A DNA stretch of 56,038 nucleotides from assembly GCF_900626095.1 (NCBI RefSeq), contig NZ_UYZZ01000013.1, positions 1 through 56,038 of the forward strand, in the 5' to 3' direction. Under the pieces are notes generated by a model. That model was not told the DNA's origin, did not search any database, and was given only the letters and a program-made list of their open reading frames with translations. A program made the position numbers and the translations under genes. Positions 9,227 through 16,795 of this stretch are shown here, one piece after another (position 1 is the stretch's first letter; each line of letters opens with the position of its first letter). This DNA comes from Clostridium rectalis (GTDB lineage Bacteria > Bacillota > Clostridia > Clostridiales > Clostridiaceae).

Positions 9227-9445
9227 TTATTTAAGCTGAAATTCTTCTATAGTTCTATGGACTAATCTAGCAGAATCCTTTACTAAAAGATCTCCGCCCT
9301 TTGAAGTAAATACATTTTTAGCTATTATTTCATCCATTGCTTTATTTATTTCATCTATGTTTATTTCAGCTTTTACATTATTTAAAGTTAAATTTGTTTT
9401 TTTACCTTCCCCATTTAAAAATGACATTACTAAATTTCTAGACAT
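9227..9445 (-). CDS. DUF2922 family small protein
   Basis: This is a protein of 72 residues starting MSRNLVMSFLNGEGKK, with the pattern of DUF2922, a short family of unknown function in Firmicutes. No signal peptide or membrane segment is present. A GGAGGTG ribosome site precedes the ATG. It is the second gene of a two-gene operon with the DUF1659 gene 49 bp upstream, a pairing that recurs in this phylum. Confidence 0.75.
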   Translation of the reverse strand: MSRNLVMSFLNGEGKKTNLTLNNVKAEINIDEINKAMDEIIAKNVFTSKGGDLLVKDSARLVHRTIEEFQLK

Positions 9446-9494
9446 AAAAACACCTCCAAATCATTAAATTAGTTACTAATAAAATAAAACATAG

Positions 9495-9716
9495 TTATTT
9501 TACAAGTAGGCTATCATCTTGTTTCTTAATACTAGTTATTCCAAATTCCATTAGGGGATTAAAAGCATCTGATATCTCGTATAGAGCTTCATCGGAGGCA
9601 TCTAGTTTTAAGTTTGAAAACTTTTGTCTTTTTAAGATGTCCTTTCCTTCATTATCTACTCCTACTACATATTCAATAATCATACTAGTTTTAAGTTTAT
9701 GTGATTGAACAGCCAT
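9495..9716 (-). CDS. DUF1659 family small protein
   Basis: This is a protein of 73 residues starting MAVQSHKLKTSMIIEY, with the look of DUF1659 (unknown function). The ATG at 9714-9716 was chosen because AAAGGAG sits just upstream; a longer reading would start six codons earlier and overlap that ribosome site. It is the first gene of the pair with DUF2922 and is divergent from the efflux operon starting at 9840. Confidence 0.75.
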   Translation of the reverse strand: MAVQSHKLKTSMIIEYVVGVDNEGKDILKRQKFSNLKLDASDEALYEISDAFNPLMEFGITSIKKQDDSLLVK

Positions 9717-9771
9717 ATTTATCACTCCTTTCATTATGTATATATGCAGTTTTGAGAAAATGGAAAAAATA

Positions 9772-9802
9772 TTGGTAAAAAACTGTGGAAATAGATTATA
9801 AT
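9772..9802 (+). promoter_or_regulatory. Possible promoter of the MacAB-like operon
   Basis: TATAAT at 9797-9802 has an imperfect -35 (TTGGTA, 9772-9777) 19 bp upstream. The long spacer and weak -35 suggest an activated or weak promoter. It lies 38 bp before the adaptor gene. Confidence 0.4.
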
Positions 9803-9839
9803 ATAAATGTTAATAGAAATTTAATAAAGGAGAGAAGGC

Positions 9840-11153
9840 ATGGAGAACAAAAGAAAACTAAGCAAAAAAATGATTATTTTAATAGCTGTTTTAATAGTTA
9901 TAATAAGTATAGGAGTTTATACTTATATAGGTGCTAAAAAAGGGGATATTAAACAGGTTAATGCATCAAAGGTTACTAAACAAAATCTTGTAGAAAGCGC
10001 TACAGCAAATGGAAATATAGAAGCAAATTATAGGAATGATATAGTATTAAATCCTGCTCAAAAGGTGGTTAAAGTACTTGTTAAGGAAGGCCAGCAGGTT
10101 AAAAAAGGTGATATATTGGTGCAGCTTGATGCTACAGATTATAAAAGTCAGTTAGATAAGCAAAATATAAATCTTCAAAATGCGAATACCACATTAAATC
10201 AACTTCAAGGAGCTTCAGTAGCAAACGAGAAGAGTAATGCTGAAAACGCTATCTCACAGGGACAAATTACTCTTGATAACGCAAAGAATAATTATCAGGA
10301 TTCACTTAAAAAGTTTCAGCAGGCAAAGTCATTGTATGAGGGTGGATATATTTCAAAAAATGAATATGAGGCAGCACAAAAGGCAGTTAAGGATGCAGAA
10401 AATGCAGTAAAAGCAGCAGAACTTGCACTTAAAAATTCTAAAAATGCACTATCAAATATTGATACAACTACAGGGGATAAAGTTACAAATCAGAAAAACC
10501 AAATAGCTTTAATTAATGCGGATATTAAAAGTTTAAATGAAAAAATAGAACAGTGTAATATAAGAGCAGGAGTCAATGGTAAAGTAGTAAAAATAGATGC
10601 TAAAGGAGATCAATACCCTAAAACAGGAGATACTATTATAATAGATGATACTTCTAAATATAAATTAACTTTGGACGTTAATCAGTATGATGCAGTTAAA
10701 ATAAAAAAAGGGCAAAAAGCTAATGTAAAGATAAAAGGAATAGATAAAAAATATACAGGAACAGTTTCAGAAATAGCAGAGGTGGCTCAGGCAAAAACAA
10801 ATATGGCAGGGGGATCAGATCAAGAGTTTAAAGTAAATGTAAAGATAATTTTAGATAATTCAGATGGATTAATAAAAGGAGGATATGAGGCAGAAGGAGA
10901 AATTATTTTAAATGAAAAAGAGTCTGCTTTGGCCATTGGTTTTGATGCTATAAAGAATGAAAAAAGCACTAAGAGAAAATATGTATATATACTAGATGGA
11001 GAAAATAAAGTTAGAAAAAGATATATAACTGAAGGACTGGAAACAGAATATGATGTTGAAATTATAGATGGACTAAAAGAAGGGGAAAAATACATAATAA
11101 ACCCTCCTGAAAATATTGCTGAAGGTGAAGTAGTAGAAGAAATCAAAAAGTAG
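9840..11153 (+). CDS. HlyD/MacA-like membrane-fusion adaptor protein
   Basis: This is a protein of 437 residues, anchored by one transmembrane helix at about 11-30 and otherwise extracytoplasmic. It has a lipoyl-like half-motif (VKVLVKEGQQVKKGDILVQLD), a long alpha-hairpin rich in Gln, Asn, Ala and Lys (about 105-240), the second lipoyl half (GKVVKIDAKGDQ), then beta-barrel and membrane-proximal domains. Members link an ABC permease to an outer component or cell-wall substrate. The start follows AAAGGAGAG. It is the first of six closely spaced genes: ATPase, permease, response regulator and two TolC-like proteins follow. Exported molecule unknown. Confidence 0.88.
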   Translation: MENKRKLSKKMIILIAVLIVIISIGVYTYIGAKKGDIKQVNASKVTKQNLVESATANGNIEANYRNDIVLNPAQKVVKVLVKEGQQVKKGDILVQLDATDYKSQLDKQNINLQNANTTLNQLQGASVANEKSNAENAISQGQITLDNAKNNYQDSLKKFQQAKSLYEGGYISKNEYEAAQKAVKDAENAVKAAELALKNSKNALSNIDTTTGDKVTNQKNQIALINADIKSLNEKIEQCNIRAGVNGKVVKIDAKGDQYPKTGDTIIIDDTSKYKLTLDVNQYDAVKIKKGQKANVKIKGIDKKYTGTVSEIAEVAQAKTNMAGGSDQEFKVNVKIILDNSDGLIKGGYEAEGEIILNEKESALAIGFDAIKNEKSTKRKYVYILDGENKVRKRYITEGLETEYDVEIIDGLKEGEKYIINPPENIAEGEVVEEIKK

Positions 11154-11165
11154 GAGGGATTAAAG

Positions 11166-11873
11166 TTGATAATAAAACTTGAAAATCTTAGAAAAGTTTA
11201 TGATACAGGCGCTATTAAACTGGAAGCTTTAAAGGGAATAAATCTTTCTATAGAGGAAAAGGAATATGTTGCCATAATGGGAGCCTCAGGATCAGGAAAA
11301 TCAACGCTTATGAACATTTTAGGGTGTCTTGATGGACTTACCTCTGGGAAATATTATCTAGATGGAGTAGATGTATCTTCTCTTAAGGATGATAGTTTAG
11401 CGGAGATTAGAAATAAAAAAATAGGATTTGTATTTCAGGCATTTAATTTACTTCCAAAGCTTACTGCTATGGCAAATGTAGAGCTTCCTATGATGTATGC
11501 AGGAGTACCTAAGGGAGAAAGAGAGAAAAAGGCGAAGTTAGCTTTAGAAAGAGTAGGACTATCCCATAGAATTTATCATAAACCTAATGAACTTTCTGGT
11601 GGACAGAAACAAAGAGTTGCTATAGCTAGGGCACTGGTAAATGATCCTGCAATAATTCTTGCAGATGAACCTACAGGAAATCTTGATAGTTCTTCTAGCG
11701 AGGAGATTATGGCAATATTTCAAGATCTTAATTCTGAGGGGGTTACTATAGTTATGGTAACTCATGAAGAAGATATTGCAATGCATACTAAAAGGGCTAT
11801 AGTATTTAAAGATGGAAATATAATTTCAGATAATTTAGTAAAGGATAGAACAATATTGGGAGGGCAGAAGTAG
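11166..11873 (+). CDS. MacB/LolD-type ABC transporter ATPase
   Basis: This is a protein of 235 residues and a cytoplasmic ATPase. Motifs are Walker [11 protein letters not shown]-loop FQAFNLL, signature [14 protein letters not shown], Walker [13 protein letters not shown] and an H-loop in VTHE. The tract GNLDSSS after Walker B is typical of the MacB/LolD/FtsE subfamily that powers mechanotransmission permeases. The TTG start follows AGGAGGG. It lies 12 bp after the adaptor gene and its stop abuts the permease ATG. Confidence 0.92.
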   Translation: MIIKLENLRKVYDTGAIKLEALKGINLSIEEKEYVAIMGASGSGKSTLMNILGCLDGLTSGKYYLDGVDVSSLKDDSLAEIRNKKIGFVFQAFNLLPKLTAMANVELPMMYAGVPKGEREKKAKLALERVGLSHRIYHKPNELSGGQKQRVAIARALVNDPAIILADEPTGNLDSSSSEEIMAIFQDLNSEGVTIVMVTHEEDIAMHTKRAIVFKDGNIISDNLVKDRTILGGQK

Positions 11874-13082
11874 ATGAATATTTTAGAGGGTTTTCAATCT
11901 GCCTTTCAGAGTGTAAAGGCTAATAAATTAAGATCATTTCTTACAATGCTTGGAATTATTATAGGCATAGCCTCTGTAATTACTATAGTTTCTATAGGAG
12001 ACGGAGCAAAGGCGTACATAACGGGAGAATTTGAGGATATAGGTACAAATCTTATAAATATAAAGATAAATTCTTCCACAGGAGAAATAGAAAAAAGAGA
12101 TTATTTTACCATGGATGATATAAAACTTTTAAAGGATAAGGTGGGAGAAGTAACCCATGTAATGCCTGAAGTAGGATCTATGGGAACCTTAAAAAATGAG
12201 AATAAGTTTAAACAGGTGAGAATAGGAGCTACCACTCCAGATTCTTCCAAAGTATATAATATTAAAATGATAAGTGGAAGGTACTTAAGTGAACATGATT
12301 TAGATACGAGAAAGAGTGTAGTAGTAATAGATGAATTTACTGCTTTAAAACTTTTCCGTGATACGGATGTAGTGGGAGAAAAGGTAAAACTTAATGTGGG
12401 AGACAAGTATATAGACTTAAGTGTAATTGGAGTGTGTAAAGATCCCAATGGAAATATCTCTGCTGCTTTTGGAGATAATATGCCAGGTCTTGTTTTAATG
12501 CCTATAACTATAGGAGATAGAGTACTTAGAAATACTGATATAGGAAGTCTTTCCGTTATACTTTCCAATATGGATAATGCAGAAGATGTAAGTAATAAGA
12601 TGGTAAGACTTTTGGAAAATAAACATAAGAACAAGGATAAGTATTCTGCACAACAGGGATTTAAGGAGCTTGAAACAATAAATAATGTTTTAAGTATTTT
12701 AACTGCGGTTTTAGGAGCTATTGCAGCAATTTCTCTTTTAGTAGGTGGCATAGGAGTTATGAATATAATGCTTGTATCAGTTACTGAAAGGACCAGAGAA
12801 ATAGGTATAAGAAAGGCTATAGGTGCTAAGACAAAGGATATTAAATTGCAGTTTTTAATGGAGTCTGTGATACTTTGTTTAATAGGTGGTACTATTGGAA
12901 CAGTACTTGGAGTATCTTTTGGCAAAATAGCAAGTAGTATTATACAAATAAATTCACCTATTTCTTTAAAAGTAATATTAATATCATTTGGTTTTTCATC
13001 GGCAGTAGGTATATTCTTTGGTCTTTATCCTGCTAACAAAGCAGCAAAACTTGATCCTATAGAAGCATTAAGATACGAATAA
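11874..13082 (+). CDS. MacB-like ABC permease (FtsX fold)
   Basis: This is a protein of 402 residues. One transmembrane helix lies near 20-45, a large extracytoplasmic MacB_PCD domain at about 45-275, and three further helices form the FtsX domain, with the conserved ERTREIGIRKAIGAK cytoplasmic loop. It should dimerise and work with the ATPase encoded immediately upstream (stop and start codons adjacent, TAG then ATG) and with the HlyD adaptor. In Gram-positives such systems export peptides, drugs or lipids; the substrate here is unknown. Confidence 0.92.
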   Translation: MNILEGFQSAFQSVKANKLRSFLTMLGIIIGIASVITIVSIGDGAKAYITGEFEDIGTNLINIKINSSTGEIEKRDYFTMDDIKLLKDKVGEVTHVMPEVGSMGTLKNENKFKQVRIGATTPDSSKVYNIKMISGRYLSEHDLDTRKSVVVIDEFTALKLFRDTDVVGEKVKLNVGDKYIDLSVIGVCKDPNGNISAAFGDNMPGLVLMPITIGDRVLRNTDIGSLSVILSNMDNAEDVSNKMVRLLENKHKNKDKYSAQQGFKELETINNVLSILTAVLGAIAAISLLVGGIGVMNIMLVSVTERTREIGIRKAIGAKTKDIKLQFLMESVILCLIGGTIGTVLGVSFGKIASSIIQINSPISLKVILISFGFSSAVGIFFGLYPANKAAKLDPIEALRYE

Positions 13083-13103
13083 ACTTTGTTGGGGGGAATT
13101 CTT

Positions 13104-13871
13104 ATGGCAAATGTATTAGTTGTTGATGATTCAGCTATAATGAGGGTGAATATAAGATCTATACTTAAATCTGGTGGACATAATGTAGTTGCAGAGGCAG
13201 AAAACGCTGATCAGGCATATTTTGAGTATAAAAAGTTTAGACCAGAGCTTATTACTATGGATGTTAATATGCCTGGAATGAATGGGATTGATGCAACTAA
13301 GAAAATCATAAAAAAGTTTCCAGAGGCTAAGGTGATTATTGTAAGCTCTTTAGAACAGAAAAATTTAGTGGTAGATGCATTAGAGGCAGGAGCAAAACAC
13401 TATGTTTTAAAACCTATTACATCTGAAAAACTTTTGGAAAGAATCGATCAAGTTTTAAATGCTATGCCTGAGAGAGTAGAAAAAAAGTCCTTAGATGATG
13501 AACTTACAAGAATTAAAAAGGGAAAAAAATACTTTAAAATAAAAAACAATAAGGGTGTATTCGTAATAGAAATTAATTCTGATATGAATTTAAGTGGCTT
13601 AAAACTTATAGATGAAGCAATATATGGATTATTATTTGTAGAACCTTTAAATATAGTATTTGATTTTGGGGATATTGAAGCCATAGACATGACAACTTAT
13701 AACGGAATAGTACAGCTTACTAAAAGGCTTTATGAGGCAAAGGCTGCAGTAAGAATTATAGTTAGAAATAAACAGCTTGCTAAGTTTATTATGCATAATA
13801 CTATTAGTTCTTACGCGGAAATTTGTACGGATTTAGGAGAAGAGAAGGAGGAGGGGAATGAAGAAGATTAA
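13104..13871 (+). CDS. CheY-like response regulator with a C-terminal STAS-like domain
   Basis: This is a protein of 255 residues. Residues 1-120 form a receiver domain with D8-D9, the phospho-acceptor D53 in ITMDVNMPG, S81/S82 and K103 in LKPI. Residues about 140-240 resemble a STAS or anti-sigma-antagonist fold (VFDFGDIEAIDMTTYNGIVQL). There is no DNA-binding domain, so signalling is likely through protein contacts. No histidine kinase is encoded nearby. The ATG at 13104 follows a run of six G; a TTG six codons upstream is less likely. The gene sits inside the efflux operon and overlaps the next gene by 14 bp, which suggests functional linkage. Confidence 0.8.
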   Translation: MANVLVVDDSAIMRVNIRSILKSGGHNVVAEAENADQAYFEYKKFRPELITMDVNMPGMNGIDATKKIIKKFPEAKVIIVSSLEQKNLVVDALEAGAKHYVLKPITSEKLLERIDQVLNAMPERVEKKSLDDELTRIKKGKKYFKIKNNKGVFVIEINSDMNLSGLKLIDEAIYGLLFVEPLNIVFDFGDIEAIDMTTYNGIVQLTKRLYEAKAAVRIIVRNKQLAKFIMHNTISSYAEICTDLGEEKEEGNEED

Positions 13872-15078
13872 GATTTTTTCTGTGTTATTAGTATTTTTTA
13901 TTTGTATTTATCCTAAAGGTCTTGTATTTGCAAATGGTAACTCCTTAGATTTAGAAAAAATTATAAAAAATGCAGTGGAGAGTTCATATAGTGTTAAAGC
14001 TGTGGAAAGTGAACTTATAAAGGCAAGAAATAATTATAAAGATGAACTTAGTTTAAGCAACAACTTAGAAAAAAGGCTTAGGGATAATGATAGGTTTATT
14101 AGTCTTAAAAATAAAAGTCAGCGTACAAAAGAAGAAGAAGAAGAATATCTTTCATATGTAATGATTTATGGGGAACCTATGGATGATAGTGAGATTGTAG
14201 AAGCAAATAAAAGTGTGATAACAATACCTGTAAAAAATGAATATTACATATATCAGTGTAAAAATAAGCTGCAAGTTACTAAAAATAATGCTTTACAAAA
14301 AATATATGAAAAGTATTCATATATTTTAAAAGATAGGGACAACCTACAAATATATAAGGAAAAATTTAATTCAGCTGAAAATGACTTTAATAAGATAAAA
14401 ATTCAAAGTGATTTAGGAATAATTTCAAAACTTGAAGAAAAGGAAAAGGAAAGTAATTTTTTAAGGGAAAAAGAAAATTATGAAAATGCTAAAAGAAAGT
14501 TTAATCTTTTAGTTATGGAGTTTAATAAAGTTATTGGAGCACCTATAGATACTGAATATACAAACTATTTAAAAGATTATTATATGGGGTATATTGTGGT
14601 AAAACCCTATGAAGACTACATATTAGATGCATTAAAAAATAGAGCGGAAGTACTAAATGGAAAAGAATATGTAGATACATTAAGATATGCTAATAGTGTG
14701 GCTGTTAATTTGTATCCGAAGTATCATAGAGAAAGGGATATAGCAGAATTTACCTTAGAAAATGCAGAGGATCTATTAGAACTTAAAAAACTAGATATAA
14801 AAATGGAAGTTAAAAAATTATATGATGATCTTAAAGTTAAGTGCAAAAGTTTAGAAAGTTATAGGGAAAGCTACAATGAAGCAAAGTCACAATTAGATGA
14901 GTTAAGTTTAAAGTATACTATTGGAAATGTTAGTAGAAATGATTTTGAGAATAAGAAAATAGAATATGAGGAAAAAATTTTAAAGTATAAAAATCTGCAA
15001 AGGGATATATGGCTTGCACAGCTTAAATTAGATAATGCATGTTCATTAGGCACGGATGCAGAAAAAACTATATATTAA
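13858..15078 (+). CDS. Secreted TolC-like coiled-coil protein 1
   Basis: This is a protein of 406 residues with a signal peptide (KKIKIFSVLLVFFICIY, cleavage near VFANG). The mature part is almost all alpha-helical coiled coil, with two OEP-like repeats; the first starts LDLEKIIKNAVESSYSVKAVESEL, as outer-membrane efflux proteins do. A Gram-positive has no outer membrane, so it probably sits in the wall or periplasm-like space with the HlyD adaptor. The start follows GGAGGAGGGG and lies inside the end of the response-regulator gene. A related gene follows. Confidence 0.7.
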   Translation: MKKIKIFSVLLVFFICIYPKGLVFANGNSLDLEKIIKNAVESSYSVKAVESELIKARNNYKDELSLSNNLEKRLRDNDRFISLKNKSQRTKEEEEEYLSYVMIYGEPMDDSEIVEANKSVITIPVKNEYYIYQCKNKLQVTKNNALQKIYEKYSYILKDRDNLQIYKEKFNSAENDFNKIKIQSDLGIISKLEEKEKESNFLREKENYENAKRKFNLLVMEFNKVIGAPIDTEYTNYLKDYYMGYIVVKPYEDYILDALKNRAEVLNGKEYVDTLRYANSVAVNLYPKYHRERDIAEFTLENAEDLLELKKLDIKMEVKKLYDDLKVKCKSLESYRESYNEAKSQLDELSLKYTIGNVSRNDFENKKIEYEEKILKYKNLQRDIWLAQLKLDNACSLGTDAEKTIY

Positions 15079-15091
15079 GGGGGGACAGTCC

Positions 15092-16231
15092 TTGAAAAAT
15101 ATTAAAAGATTATCCATAGTATCTATGGCGATAATTATAGCCATAGCCTCTTCAAATAAGGTTTTTGCAAAGGAAGAAAAAGAACTTAAATTATCTCAAC
15201 CTAAGGTACTTAGTTTAACTTTACAAGAGGCTTTTGACAAGGTTAAAAAAGATAATGTAGAGTTAAAAATGTTAGATGAAAAAATTACTATTTTAAACAG
15301 AATGTATGATAGAAAGCATGCAAAAGCTATAGAGGCGGATAACTCTGGAAGGTCAGATGTAGAAACCAAAAAAACTGCACTGCTTTATGCAAGTAGAGCA
15401 GCTGAAGATGTAGATAATGCAGAGAAGGATAAAGATAATAGAATAAAAGAACTGAAAAGAGAAGTGGAAAAAGAGTATCTTAATATAGTTAATTGTAATA
15501 AAGAAGTAGAAAATACAAAAAAGACTTTAAGAAATTTGCAAAGGGAAATTGAAAAAGTTAATGCTAATATAGATCAGGGAACAGCGGTGGAAAATGCACT
15601 AACACCATTGAAATTACAAAAGATGCAACTTGAAACTTCACTAAATCCCTTAAAGGCACAAAAAGAGGAATCGGAAGTTAGATTAAGACAGTATTTAAAT
15701 GTGGATGAAAATACTACATTGAATTTTATTAATAATAAAAAAGAATTTATTAAATATGATGATAGTAAAATAAATCTGGTAATAAAAGAAGCTTTAGCGG
15801 GCAATTATGACTTGAAAAAGATGAATAAGGAATTGGAGTTTGCTAAGTTAGAAGTAGAAATTTACGAAAAATACGGAAGAAATGTTTTAGATGCAGAGTC
15901 AAGCCAAAAGATTAGAGTTAATGATTTAGAGAATTCACTTTGTAATTTAAGATCAAATGTGCAAGTAAATATGTGGAAGGTGTATTTTGATTTAAAGAAT
16001 AAGGAAGCTTTAGTAGAAATAGAAAAACTAAATTTAGATAATTCAGCATCTAAATTAAAAGAAGCAGAAACTAAATATAAAAATGGTCTTATTGATGAAT
16101 TACAGTTTGATTTAGCAAAGCTTTCCTTTGAGAAACAAAATATAGTATTTGAGAAAGCGGTTAATGATTACATGATAAATGTAGATGGCTTTAAAGATTT
16201 GTTAGAACTTGAAAGTATTAAAATTAAATAA
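15092..16231 (+). CDS. Secreted TolC-like coiled-coil protein 2
   Basis: This is a protein of 379 residues, starting at a TTG (15092) with AAGGGGGGAC upstream; a longer reading from 15056 would overlap the previous gene and lacks a ribosome site. The signal peptide ends near NKVFAKEE. The mature protein starts with an OEP-like pattern (LTLQEAFDKVKKDNVELKML) and is predicted to be long helical hairpins rich in Lys, Glu, Asn and Leu. It is a diverged paralogue of the previous gene and the last gene of the operon. Two different copies could form a mixed assembly, or one may be specialised. Confidence 0.7.
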   Translation: MKNIKRLSIVSMAIIIAIASSNKVFAKEEKELKLSQPKVLSLTLQEAFDKVKKDNVELKMLDEKITILNRMYDRKHAKAIEADNSGRSDVETKKTALLYASRAAEDVDNAEKDKDNRIKELKREVEKEYLNIVNCNKEVENTKKTLRNLQREIEKVNANIDQGTAVENALTPLKLQKMQLETSLNPLKAQKEESEVRLRQYLNVDENTTLNFINNKKEFIKYDDSKINLVIKEALAGNYDLKKMNKELEFAKLEVEIYEKYGRNVLDAESSQKIRVNDLENSLCNLRSNVQVNMWKVYFDLKNKEALVEIEKLNLDNSASKLKEAETKYKNGLIDELQFDLAKLSFEKQNIVFEKAVNDYMINVDGFKDLLELESIKIK

Positions 16232-16239
16232 ACAATAGT

Positions 16240-16362
16240 GAGAGTAAAAGATGGAAAGTATTAGGAAAATCTTTAGAATTTTAATTAAAAAAACCTAAAT
16301 TATAGGTGGATTTAAATTGAGATGAAAGGATTTCCTGAAAAGGGAATTCCACTTTTACTCTT
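16240..16362. repeat. Long imperfect inverted repeat after the efflux operon
   Basis: The outer arms (GAGTAAAAGATGGAA at 16242-16256 and TTCCACTTTTACTC at 16347-16360) pair with one bulge. An inner pair (GGAAAATCTTT and AAAGGATTTCC) continues the stem. The roughly 120-nt hairpin could end the operon transcript or be a small MITE-like element. Confidence 0.55.
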
Positions 16363-16562
16363 TATTATTAACATTTTACTTTTGTAAGTTTTAGCTATTA
16401 ATTGGTAATTTTGAACAAACCAAGTTAAAGTCTTGGCACTACGACAACGATGCTATGTCTGAATATTTTAAAAAAACTATGGTGTGGTTTTTTATTCTAA
16501 TTTTACCATGATAATTATTGGGGTTAAATTTAAAAATTAACAATTTGTTTTCCAATAATATG
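16363..16562. other. Spacer before the yhgE promoter
   Basis: This holds a short stem (CCAAG...CTTGG near 16419-16436) and an A7/T6-flanked weak hairpin near 16470-16495 that may be a second terminator. No gene is seen. Confidence 0.35.
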
Positions 16563-16608
16563 TTGACATACTGCCAAAAAAGTTGTTTAATAAAACTGAC
16601 CAGTCAGT
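16563..16608 (+). promoter_or_regulatory. Strong promoter with a TetR-type operator for the YhgE gene
   Basis: TTGACA (16563-16568), a 17-bp spacer and TTTAAT (16586-16591) make a near-consensus vegetative promoter. The dyad ACTGAC-CA-GTCAGT (16595-16608) covers the expected transcription start. This dyad resembles TetR-family operators, and YhgE/Pip genes are often controlled by TetR repressors. No tetR gene is present in this window. Confidence 0.7.
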
Positions 16609-16620
16609 ATTAAAATTGTA

Positions 16621-16795
16621 AACCTTGATTAAGGGACTCTTAGTTTCAGATAGATTTATCTATTAAAGTATTCCCTTACTGAAACATAGATGAACTTATC
16701 TAGGAGGAAACTTGCTCTTAACTGTTGCTTAAAAATAGTGACAGTAATTGAGCAAGTAGTCTTAAGATAAAATTTAACAAAAAGAGGGAGAGGGC
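16621..16795 (+). promoter_or_regulatory. Structured 5' leader of the YhgE gene
   Basis: TAAGGGA (630-636 of kb 16) can pair with TCCCTTA (672-678). GTTTCAG (643-649) can pair with CTGAAAC (679-685). The order a-b-a'-b' implies a pseudoknot or alternative folds. A second hairpin, ACTTGCTC (16710-16717) with GAGCAAGT (16750-16757), has inner ACTGT/ACAGT pairing. I do not recognise a known riboswitch or T-box. Confidence 0.5.

Noticed and set aside
12101-12925. 274-codon minus-strand frame over the MacB permease gene
   Set aside because: It lies wholly within a well-supported plus-strand gene, has no ribosome site and encodes Ser/Thr/Pro-rich shadow sequence.
16621-16795. T-box or known riboswitch before yhgE
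   Set aside because: No T-box sequence (GGTGG core) or familiar riboswitch core was seen, only unclassified stems.
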